Positions 1-5,382 of a stretch of 6,966 bases of DNA are shown here, piece after piece (position 1 is the first letter of the stretch; each line of letters begins with the position of its first letter). Position numbers and translations under genes: made by a program. The stretch is from UBA5359 sp028699365 [NCBI: bacterium]. Lineage in GTDB: Bacteria > UBP13 > UBA5359. The stretch spans positions 1-6,966 of the forward strand of contig JAQVUQ010000144.1 of NCBI GenBank assembly GCA_028699365.1, in the 5' to 3' direction. A model generated the notes under the pieces. That model was not told where the DNA came from. It did no database searches and was given only the letters and a program-made list of their open reading frames with translations.

Positions 1-167
1 CAGCGGGTAGCGGAGCGGAAACGGAGCGCCTCATAAACGAAGCCGTTCGTGTCTTCAAGGCCGCCGAAGAGCGCCAGAGGTCCGGCGACTGGGCCGGCTA
101 CGGCCAGCAAATCAGCCAGCTCAAGCGCATCCTGGAGCAGCTCCGGAGCAAAGGGGTCAGGCCTTGA
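1..167 (+). CDS. UPF0182 family membrane protein, C-terminal end (partial)
   Basis: The open frame enters from the left edge (first full codon at base 3) and ends at TGA 165-167, giving 54 C-terminal residues. The tail contains LINEAVRVFKAAEERQ followed by SGDWAGYGQQISQLKRIL. This matches the usual ending of UPF0182 (COG1615) proteins: a helix, then a 'GDWaaYG' turn, then a helix rich in Gln, Leu and Glu. Full-length members are large, roughly 900 residues, with several N-terminal membrane helices and a long extracytoplasmic region; their biochemical role is not established. Only the soluble tail is visible, so the call rests on this C-terminal pattern and the upstream sequence would settle it. 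The stop codon overlaps the start of the next small gene, which suggests a shared transcript. Confidence 0.72.
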   Translation, partial: AGSGAETERLINEAVRVFKAAEERQRSGDWAGYGQQISQLKRILEQLRSKGVRP

Positions 168-343
168 AAGTAACACCTGCCTACAACTGTGCCGGCTGCG
201 GGCGCGAGGGAGTTAAAGGAATCTACTGTCCAGACTGTCTTAACAGCAAAGGGCGTGAGGTAGCTCATATCCTGAAACTGCGCCAACTGAACCTCTTTGA
301 TCATGACTGGAGCCGGGAGAGCTTTGAAAGCCTGGGGAACTGA
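164..343 (+). CDS. Small zinc-ribbon protein (59 aa), TTG start
   Basis: This short gene starts with TTG at 164-166, so that TTGA joins its start to the stop of the UPF0182 gene. A purine-rich AAAGGGG (149-155) sits eight bases upstream as a ribosome site. The 59-residue product has two Cys pairs: C9-x2-C12 (CAGC) and C22-x2-C25 (CPDC). The nine-residue spacing makes a compact zinc ribbon. The rest is mostly charged or helical and ends in WSRESFESLGN. There is no signal peptide or membrane segment, so it is probably cytoplasmic. Zinc ribbons of this size bind nucleic acid or protein partners, but nothing shows which. Evidence that it is real: the paired cysteines, the tight start/stop overlap, and base composition like the gene before it. 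No ATG is available in frame before the first Cys pair. I do not recognise a named family. Confidence 0.66.
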   Translation: MKVTPAYNCAGCGREGVKGIYCPDCLNSKGREVAHILKLRQLNLFDHDWSRESFESLGN

Positions 344-368
344 TTACATTAGAATGGGGAGGTAAGAA

Positions 369-1604
369 ATGCTGAGAACCAAAATTGTCCTAGGCATTGT
401 CACCCTGGCGACAGTCATATTAATGCTGGCGCCCATATCGTTCAGCCAGCCGCTACTCGGCAACGGCGACAGGCTGGTATTCCTTGGGGACAGCATAACG
501 GAACAGCGTATCTATACTCGCTATGTCATGGATTTTTTCGCCTTGAGATATCCAGGCGTGGACGTTACCTTCCGCAATGCCGGCTGGAGCGGCGACAGGG
601 CGCCAGGCGGACTAAACAGATTGCAGAGGGATGTTCTGGCACTCAAGCCTGCCGTGGTAAGCATCTGCTTCGGTATGAACGACGGCGGCTATACTGCCTT
701 TGACCAGGCAAGATATGAAACCTATATGGATGCCATGATCAAACTTGTCGGGCAACTGAAGGCGGCCGGTGTAAAGGTTGTGCTGCTTACGCCGGGTTGC
801 ATCGATCCGGACAAGAGGAGGACAGTATACAATAATACCCTCGCATTGTATGCCAAAGGGGTGGAGGAACTGGCAGCCAAAGAAAAGGTGTCTGTGTTCA
901 ACATCAACGCTCTCATGCTGGATGTCCAGCAGCGGGCCAAGGCAGAGAAACCGGGCTTTACCATGATACCTGATGGCGTCCACCCTACCTTCTCCGGCCA
1001 TGCCGTAATGGCTTACGGCTTACTTAAAGCGCTGGGCTGCACCGAGCAGGCGGCATCACTCGATCTGGATGCCGCCAAAGGGAATTTTACTGCCAAGGCC
1101 TGTAATGTGCAGGACCTAAAAGTTGCGGGCAATATGATAAGCTTCAAGCGTAAGGACAGCGCTTTGCCGACCTTCTTTGACCCGCAGGCAGCGGAGACAT
1201 TCAAGTATTTTCCCGTAACGGAAGAGTTAAACCAGTATCGCTTGCGGGTAACAGGCTTGAAGAGCGGCAAATGGAAGCTGACCGTCAAAGGCATTGAAAC
1301 GGGTGTGTTCTCTGATAAGGAACTGGCTGACGGTGTTAACCTGGCCTTGCTGCCCGGGCCGTGGCAAAAGATAGGTGAGGAGGTCAACAAAGCTTCACTC
1401 CTGCAGGAAACTTATTATTATCACAGATGGCGACAGGTAAGCCTGCTGAACGGCGTATTACTGGCTGAGGCTCTACCGGAGATTAATGCACTGCTTGCTA
1501 GGCTGGACGGGATGATCACGGCTCAGGAGAGCAAACGTGTGAGTATCATGGCTCAGGATAATACCTGGGATTGGAGCCTGGCGCTGGTAACTGAGAATAG
1601 ATGA
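369..1604 (+). CDS. Secreted SGNH/GDSL-type hydrolase
   Basis: The product (411 aa) begins with a Lys/Arg-containing start and a hydrophobic stretch at residues 5-22. This is a signal peptide probably cut near SFS/Q at about 26-27, so the enzyme should act outside the membrane. The SGNH hydrolase blocks follow in order: block I GDSIT with nucleophile Ser42; block II NAGWSGD with Gly72; block III GMND with Asn104; block V DGVHP with Asp202 and His205. All catalytic and oxyanion residues are present. The family removes ester groups, often acetyl groups on polysaccharides, but the substrate here is unknown. The roughly 200 residues after the catalytic domain form a predicted accessory region that I cannot assign. 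The stretch GDRAPGGLNRLQRDVLALKP before GMNDGGY is a form I associate with Planctomycetota- and Armatimonadota-like proteins. The ribosome site GGGGAGG (356-362), six bases before ATG, supports this start. Confidence 0.9.
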   Translation: MLRTKIVLGIVTLATVILMLAPISFSQPLLGNGDRLVFLGDSITEQRIYTRYVMDFFALRYPGVDVTFRNAGWSGDRAPGGLNRLQRDVLALKPAVVSICFGMNDGGYTAFDQARYETYMDAMIKLVGQLKAAGVKVVLLTPGCIDPDKRRTVYNNTLALYAKGVEELAAKEKVSVFNINALMLDVQQRAKAEKPGFTMIPDGVHPTFSGHAVMAYGLLKALGCTEQAASLDLDAAKGNFTAKACNVQDLKVAGNMISFKRKDSALPTFFDPQAAETFKYFPVTEELNQYRLRVTGLKSGKWKLTVKGIETGVFSDKELADGVNLALLPGPWQKIGEEVNKASLLQETYYYHRWRQVSLLNGVLLAEALPEINALLARLDGMITAQESKRVSIMAQDNTWDWSLALVTENR

Positions 1605-1659
1605 ACTTGGGAGACAGGACCGGTTGCAGCATTAGTGTACAGATTGCAGAGAGGCAGCC

Positions 1660-2970
1660 ATGAGCAAAGCCGGATTAACGAGTTGTATCAAACTTCTCAA
1701 TGCCTGTCTGGTTTTTGTTGCTATCGTTATGTCCCTCCTGTGCGTAACCGGCATCCGTCAGGACGGGTTGATCTCCCGTAAAAAAGAGAGGCTTTTTAAA
1801 AGCCCCGGTTGGACGGCATTCAGTAGTTCTCAGTCTCAAACTATCAGGAATGGTCGTGATGCCGCCCGATTGTATGAACGTATCTTCAAGTATATACAGG
1901 ATAACTCCGCCGACGTCGAAAGGTTGCGCTACAGCACCTCAAAGAATCGACATCCGGTTTCAAGGAGCGAGTATAATAAGCTTATTACCAAACACAAGCA
2001 TATGCTTGAGCTGTTGCATCAGGCAACTCAAATGCCGCGTTGCAACTTTATCCCTGACCGTGCAGCTTCGATCATTCTTTTACCGCATCTGGGACATATC
2101 CGCAGGTGTACGGACGCCCTGCTGACAAGGGCTGTAATGGAGGTTGAAGACGGCAGGTTTGCCGTTGCCCGGACAGCACTGGAAGATATTATGGGATTAC
2201 TCCAGGCAATAGGCAGTGACGGCAATTATTCAAGCTATACGTGCGGATTACACCTGGAAAGACATATGCTTATATGCCTTAAGACAATGGCATCCAACGG
2301 TAAGCTTACTTCCGATCAATGCCGTTCATTATTATCAATGCTTTCGGAATTACGCCGGCAGGACAAGCATCGCCATTTCGTTATGCTACACGGAGAACTG
2401 TTTCGTGTCAGGGGCTTTTTTGAGTATTGGTTTCTGCAGAAAGGGGATTACTGCTATCTATATTCCTCTCCGCCTCTTAACGGTTCTAAATGGCTGTGCA
2501 GCACTCAGATATATAAGCCCATAATTAAATCCGATTACCTTAATGCACTGGTTTTGTTCGAGGATTATCTCAGTAATACAGGCGACGGGCCGTGGCTAAA
2601 TCGCAGGCTGTGGCGGTTCTTTGAAGAGCGTGACCGTATTCTGCCTCACATCGGATCATTCTACAGCAGGCATTGCCTGCTAACTATTCTGAGCGATGCC
2701 TCCATACGTGAAGCTGACTGCGATATATATCTGTCTATGCTGGAGTTGACCCTGGCTCTGGAGATCTACCGTAGTGAGCATGGCCGGTATCCGAAAACGC
2801 TGGACGATCTGTCGCCGAATATTCAGCAAAAGCTTCCGGTGGATCCATTTGTTGAGAAACCATATATCTACAAGAGAAAAGGTGACAGGTATGAGCTCTC
2901 CCTGTCAGAAGAAGCCCTGCTGCTGATGAAGCGAATAAAGGAACGCTGGAAGATAGTGCCGACCTGTTAA
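1660..2970 (+). CDS. Membrane-anchored protein of unknown function with pilin/T2SG-like C-terminal motif
   Basis: The 436-residue product has one strong hydrophobic helix at about residues 10-32. A long mostly helical extracytoplasmic part follows. Near the C-terminus (about 355-420) there is a recognisable pattern: a helix with LALEIYRSEHGRYPKTLDDL, then LPVDPFVEKPYIYKRKGDRYEL. This 'YR..HGRYP.sLddL...LPvDPF..kp..Y' signature recurs at the end of many uncharacterised planctomycete-type proteins. It resembles the region after the N-terminal helix of type II secretion pseudopilins (GspG). A GspG-type N-terminal methylation site is not seen, so it is probably not a pilin itself. Ribosome site GAGG (1651-1654) lies five bases before ATG. 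Codons such as ATA, TTA and CGT are common, and the gene looks more A+T-rich than miaB and mutS. It sits 55 bases after the hydrolase and may share its transcript. The function is unknown. Confidence 0.78.
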   Translation: MSKAGLTSCIKLLNACLVFVAIVMSLLCVTGIRQDGLISRKKERLFKSPGWTAFSSSQSQTIRNGRDAARLYERIFKYIQDNSADVERLRYSTSKNRHPVSRSEYNKLITKHKHMLELLHQATQMPRCNFIPDRAASIILLPHLGHIRRCTDALLTRAVMEVEDGRFAVARTALEDIMGLLQAIGSDGNYSSYTCGLHLERHMLICLKTMASNGKLTSDQCRSLLSMLSELRRQDKHRHFVMLHGELFRVRGFFEYWFLQKGDYCYLYSSPPLNGSKWLCSTQIYKPIIKSDYLNALVLFEDYLSNTGDGPWLNRRLWRFFEERDRILPHIGSFYSRHCLLTILSDASIREADCDIYLSMLELTLALEIYRSEHGRYPKTLDDLSPNIQQKLPVDPFVEKPYIYKRKGDRYELSLSEEALLLMKRIKERWKIVPTC

Positions 2971-2996
2971 AGCTCTTCGTAAAGGAGTAAAAGACT

Positions 2997-3098
2997 ATGG
3001 CCATATCAAGGCGACAAATCGTATTTGCGGTAATCATTCTAAGTCTGCTATGTATGATAGGTGAATTAGGCCTTGGTCCATGTGGAGAAGAGAGATGA
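2997..3098 (+). CDS. Hydrophobic mini-protein (33 aa), possible remnant paralogue
   Basis: A short frame from ATG 2997 to TGA 3096-3098 is preceded by a good ribosome site, AAAGGAG (2981-2987), nine bases upstream. The product starts MAISRRQ and continues into a single hydrophobic helix (about residues 8-22), ending GPCGEER. It could be a small membrane protein. Its helix, IVFAVIILSLLCMIGE, lines up without gaps with the anchor of the gene just upstream (LVFVAIVMSLLCVTGI), with eight of sixteen positions identical. It may therefore be the surviving N-terminus of a second copy of that family, or independent and alike only through hydrophobicity. It is 26 bases downstream of the larger gene. 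Translation is plausible because of the ribosome site, but length alone gives little support. Confidence 0.42.
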   Translation: MAISRRQIVFAVIILSLLCMIGELGLGPCGEER

Positions 3099-3117
3099 TG
3101 TATATGGTGAGAAGACA

Positions 3118-3129
3118 AATTTGCAAATT
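3118..3129. repeat. 12-bp perfect palindrome overlapping the -35 box
   Basis: AATTTGCAAATT is an exact inverted repeat centred between 3123 and 3124. Its last two bases are the first two of the TTGACA hexamer at 3128. A second TTGCAA occurs at 3139-3144, inside the spacer of the same promoter. It could be an upstream operator, but a 12-bp A+T-rich palindrome can occur by chance. Confidence 0.35.
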
Positions 3130-3156
3130 GACACCACCTTGCAAACGAACTATAAA
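3128..3156 (+). promoter_or_regulatory. Near-consensus sigma-70/sigma-A promoter of the abrB-like gene
   Basis: An exact -35 hexamer TTGACA (3128-3133) is followed by a 17-base spacer and TATAAA (3151-3156), which matches the -10 consensus at five of six positions. Transcription would start near 3163, about 50 bases before the ATG of the AbrB-like gene. It is the clearest promoter in the window and implies that the regulator is transcribed separately from the genes before it. The start point falls inside the 38-bp palindrome, so a protein bound there would block initiation. Confidence 0.75.
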
Positions 3157-3193
3157 TTAAGTAATACGTAATAGGTATTACGTATTACTTAAT
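3156..3193. promoter_or_regulatory. 38-bp palindromic operator-like site with four 7-bp half-sites
   Basis: Two 18-bp arms (3156-3173 and 3176-3193) are perfect reverse complements separated by GG. The core divides into four contiguous heptamers: GTAATAC (3161-3167), GTAATAG (3168-3174), GTATTAC (3175-3181) and GTATTAC (3182-3188). The last two are the reverse complement of the first, and the second differs by one base. The site starts at the last base of the -10 box and covers the predicted transcription start. AbrB-fold proteins bind DNA as dimers or higher oligomers and often control their own promoters, so autorepression is the natural reading. In RNA the same sequence would form a long A+U-rich hairpin in the leader. 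A terminator is unlikely because no U-tract follows. Confidence 0.72.
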
Positions 3194-3198
3194 CCAAT

Positions 3199-3205
3199 GA
3201 GGAGG
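3199..3205 (+). promoter_or_regulatory. Strong ribosome binding site of the abrB-like gene
   Basis: GAGGAGG lies seven bases before ATG 3213 and is close to a full Shine-Dalgarno match. It fixes the start and lies just outside the palindrome (six bases beyond it), so hairpin formation in the leader would leave it exposed. Confidence 0.75.
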
Positions 3206-3212
3206 TAGCGTC

Positions 3213-3485
3213 ATGAGAAATGCTATAGAAGTAACCACTATCACATCAAAGGGCCAGGTGACTATGCCCAGTTTTATACGTAATAAATTAAAAGTTCAGC
3301 CGGGCGATAAATTCTTGTGGACGCTCTCAGACGGCGAGATCAAACTTTGCAAGCTGGATGCGGTTGAAGTTTTGCGTGAAACTATTGGGGCTGAATTCAG
3401 GAGACTTAGAACTACCCCGGAACAACTTCATACTATCCTGGAGGAAGCACGGGCAGAATATTGTAAGGATCAATCAGTAAATTAA
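3213..3485 (+). CDS. SpoVT/AbrB-fold DNA-binding protein (orphan antitoxin-like or autoregulator)
   Basis: The 90-residue product has a clear SpoVT-AbrB (swapped-hairpin) domain at about residues 7-48. It contains VTTITSKGQVTMP, then the helix SFIRNKLKV, then QPGDKFLW and DGEIKLCKL. This is the family pattern 'vtskGQvtiP..iR.kL.l.pGDk.....dg.i.l'. The domain dimerises and binds DNA through basic residues such as Lys13, Arg23 and Lys25. The C-terminal 40 residues (EVLRETIGAEFRRLR, then TPEQLHTILEEARAEY) form one or two charged helices. In VapB-type antitoxins this part would grip a PIN-domain toxin. No toxin follows: the next gene, 15 bases on, is a broken aldo/keto reductase. A strong promoter, the palindromic site and a strong ribosome site precede it, all suited to a self-repressed gene. 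It could be a lone transcription regulator or an antitoxin that outlived its partner. Confidence 0.88.
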   Translation: MRNAIEVTTITSKGQVTMPSFIRNKLKVQPGDKFLWTLSDGEIKLCKLDAVEVLRETIGAEFRRLRTTPEQLHTILEEARAEYCKDQSVN

Positions 3486-3500
3486 TGAGGTAAAATCGCG

Positions 3501-3987
3501 ATGAATAGCATACCGGTAGGATTGGGCACAGCCTCATTCGGCACATCGATATCCCAAGAGAATTCTTACAGAGTTCTGGACAAGTATGCCTCCCTGGGAG
3601 GCAGGATCATAGATACCGCCAACAATTACGCTTACTGGCATCCCCAGGCAAAAGGCGGGGAGAGCGAAACCGTGATCGGAGCATGGCTTGAGCGGGTCGA
3701 TCGCGCTGCCTTTACAATTATGACTAAGATCGGTTCGCAGCCGCTTGTTGTGAAAGAAGGCGTCAACAATCTGGAGGGGCTGTCTCCCCAGGCTGTGCAA
3801 AGCGCTGTAAGCAAGTCGTTGGACAGGCTTAAAACCGATTACATCGATATCTTGCTGGCCCATCACGATGACAGAAGCACTCCGCTGAAGGATACCTGGG
3901 AAGCCTTCAGCGAGTTGGTGGCATCCGATAACTTCAAGTGGAAACGTAGAGCGTCTGGAAGCTAATCTGAAGCTTTTCACCGGATAG
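3501..3987 (+). pseudogene. Aldo/keto reductase, truncated and frameshifted
   Basis: The first frame (3501-3965, 154 aa) is a clear N-terminal half of an aldo/keto reductase. It has VGLGTASFG at residues 6-14, IIDTANNYAYW with Asp38 and Tyr43, TKIGS with Lys76, and YIDILLAHHDD with His121. The NADPH-dependent reductase tetrad Asp-Tyr-Lys-His is therefore intact. Family members are about 300 residues or more. Here SELVAS should run into 'gkvraiGASNF', but about nine residues appear lost, leaving ASDNF at 141-145. The reading then shifts: frame +1 from 3937 gives SGNVERLEANLKLF, which resembles the expected continuation, before stopping at TAG 3985-3987. The rest of the barrel is missing and miaB follows. 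The ribosome site GAGG (3487-3490) is ten bases before ATG. It was probably co-transcribed with the AbrB-like gene; the product cannot form a complete barrel. Confidence 0.82.
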
Positions 3988-4018
3988 CAAGGTCGGCGAT
4001 TGTCCCGAACTACACGCC

Positions 4019-4058
4019 TCACCTGTCGCATGATATAATATCACAGGTGATGTTTTTT
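4019..4058 (+). promoter_or_regulatory. Hairpin plus T6 tract over the miaB ribosome site and start
   Basis: TCACCTGT (4019-4026) is the exact reverse complement of ACAGGTGA (4043-4050). Inside the loop, TGATAT (4031-4036) pairs with ATATCA (4038-4043), sharing one base with the outer arm. TG and then six T (4053-4058) follow. The layout resembles an intrinsic terminator for the upstream transcript, although the outer stem is only moderately G+C-rich. The right arm also contains AGGTGA, the ribosome site for the miaB TTG start, so the hairpin could hide it and limit translation. The loop also holds TGATATAAT (4031-4039), an extended -10 form, but without a matching -35 box. Which role operates cannot be told from sequence. 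Confidence 0.5.
4045..4050 (+). promoter_or_regulatory. Ribosome binding site for the miaB TTG start
   Basis: AGGTGA (4045-4050, continuing as AGGTGAT) is complementary to the 16S tail and lies six bases before TTG 4057. It decides the start in favour of TTG: the frame is closed upstream at TGA 4048-4050. The next in-frame ATG, codon 16, would remove the essential Cys14. Confidence 0.62.
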
Positions 4059-5382
4059 GATCGGTAATTTTAATTATCATATAATTACGTACGGATGCCA
4101 GATGAACAAGGCCGACTCCGAGCGCATAGCCGGATTGCTTGCCGATATGGGCGGCAACTCCGTCGATCTGCCTGAAGAGGCCGATGTTGTGCTGCTTAAC
4201 ACCTGCAGCGTCAGGGATCACGCCGAACAGAGAGTTTACGGCAAGCTGGGCCAGCTTAAAAAACACAAAGCGGCCCGGCCCGGCATGAAGATAGGCGTCT
4301 GCGGCTGCATGGCACAGAAAGAAGGAGAGGCACTGCTGCTCAGGGCACCCTACGTGGATCTGGTGGTGGGGCCTGATAACCTACATCGCATTCCTGAGTT
4401 GCTGCACGGAGACAGCGGCAGGGTAGCCGTTGCCGAGGGCGAACTCCCCGATGAACTGCCGGTGCGCCGGGAGAACGATCTTCACGCCTGGGTGACCGTC
4501 ATCCGGGGTTGCAACAATTTCTGCTCTTACTGTATCGTGCCTTACGTCCGGGGACGGGAGCGCAGCCGCCCGGCCGGTATCATCGTCGATGAGATCAAGG
4601 CACTGGCCGGTGACGGCTGCAAAGAGGTAACCCTGCTTGGCCAGAACGTCAACAGCTACGGCAAGAATCTGGCGGACGATTGTGACTTTGCCGCTCTGCT
4701 GGAACGCGTCAACGATATCGACGGTATAGACAGGATAAGGTTTGCCACATCCCATCCCAAGGATATGTCGGATCGCCTGATCCGGGCCGTTGCCGATCTC
4801 CCTAAAGTCTGCGAGCAGATTCATCTGCCGGTGCAGGCCGGGGACGACGATACCCTGAAGCGTATGGGGCGCGGTTATACCGTGTCCGATTACAGGAAGC
4901 TGGTGGACAAGGTCCGTGCCGCCGTGCCCGATGTCATCCTGTCGACCGATGTCATTGCAGGCTTTCCGGGCGAGACCGAGGCGGCCTTCCAGGGCACCAT
5001 GAAGCTGTTCAGAGATATCCGGTATGATCAGGCCTACATGTTCCACTATTCGCCGCGCACCGGTACACGGGCAGCTTCTCTTGAAGATCAGATTCCTCCG
5101 GAGGTCAGGAAACGCCGGCTGGCGGAACTTATAGAGCTTCAGAACGACGTCACCTGCCAAATCAATGCAGCGGCGGTCGGGAAGGTGGAAGAAGTTCTTA
5201 TAGACAGGGATAATCCTGCCGATGCAGGCGGGATGATGGGGCGCACCCGCGGCGGCAAGACGGTGGCCGTTAAAACGACGGGATCCGACAGCCGGGGACG
5301 CCTGATAAAGGTAAGCCTCAGACAGGCGCATCTCTGGGGCTTTGTGGGAGAACCGTTTGAGGTATTATGCAGCAGTCGCTGA
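4057..5382 (+). CDS. miaB: tRNA-2-methylthio-N6-dimethylallyladenosine synthase MiaB
   Basis: This radical-SAM methylthiotransferase adds a methylthio group to C2 of N6-isopentenyl-adenosine 37 in tRNAs reading UNN codons, which aids decoding accuracy. The 441-residue length is normal. The N-terminal UPF0004 domain (about 6-125) has YGCQMNKADSE with Cys14, LLNTCSVRD with Cys50, and VCGCMAQKEG with Cys84, the ligands of the auxiliary 4Fe-4S cluster. The radical-SAM core has RGCNNFCSYCIVPYVRGRE, with Cys152, Cys156 and Cys159 binding the catalytic cluster. LGQNVNSYG and HLPVQAGDD are also typical. A TRAM RNA-binding domain (about 372-436) ends the protein. CQMN and SVRDHAEQRVYG favour MiaB over MtaB or RimO. 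The start is TTG, with the only upstream in-frame codons closed by TGA. The 3' end overlaps mutS by 16 bases, so the two are probably translated together. Confidence 0.95.
   Translation: MIGNFNYHIITYGCQMNKADSERIAGLLADMGGNSVDLPEEADVVLLNTCSVRDHAEQRVYGKLGQLKKHKAARPGMKIGVCGCMAQKEGEALLLRAPYVDLVVGPDNLHRIPELLHGDSGRVAVAEGELPDELPVRRENDLHAWVTVIRGCNNFCSYCIVPYVRGRERSRPAGIIVDEIKALAGDGCKEVTLLGQNVNSYGKNLADDCDFAALLERVNDIDGIDRIRFATSHPKDMSDRLIRAVADLPKVCEQIHLPVQAGDDDTLKRMGRGYTVSDYRKLVDKVRAAVPDVILSTDVIAGFPGETEAAFQGTMKLFRDIRYDQAYMFHYSPRTGTRAASLEDQIPPEVRKRRLAELIELQNDVTCQINAAAVGKVEEVLIDRDNPADAGGMMGRTRGGKTVAVKTTGSDSRGRLIKVSLRQAHLWGFVGEPFEVLCSSR

Noticed and set aside
1790-1804. GGCTTTT-T-AAAAGCC inverted repeat
   Set aside because: It lies within the coding region of the 436-residue protein, has a one-base loop and no downstream T-run, so it is probably chance rather than a terminator.
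3095-3160. ATG-ATG frame of 21 codons overlapping the end of the 33-aa gene
   Set aside because: It is very short, has a weak ribosome site and no recognisable feature, and it runs through the promoter of the AbrB-like gene.
3156-3193. 38-bp palindrome as an intrinsic terminator or a mobile-element end
   Set aside because: It is A+T-rich with no following T-run. No transposase, target duplication or second copy is visible in the window, and its position over a promoter start fits an operator better.
3936-3987. Programmed +1 frameshift in the aldo/keto reductase
   Set aside because: The shifted frame stops after 16 codons and the C-terminal half of the enzyme is missing, so recoding would not restore a working product.
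4011-4039. Full sigma-70 promoter for miaB using TATAAT at 4034
   Set aside because: The -10 match is perfect and preceded by TG, but the bases at the -35 position (TACACG) do not match. It is recorded only as a possible extended -10 within the hairpin entry.
4381-5331. Long open frame (316 codons) on the - strand inside miaB
   Set aside because: It is antisense to a fully conserved MiaB and its translation shows no recognisable domain. Long shadow frames are expected opposite G+C-rich genes.
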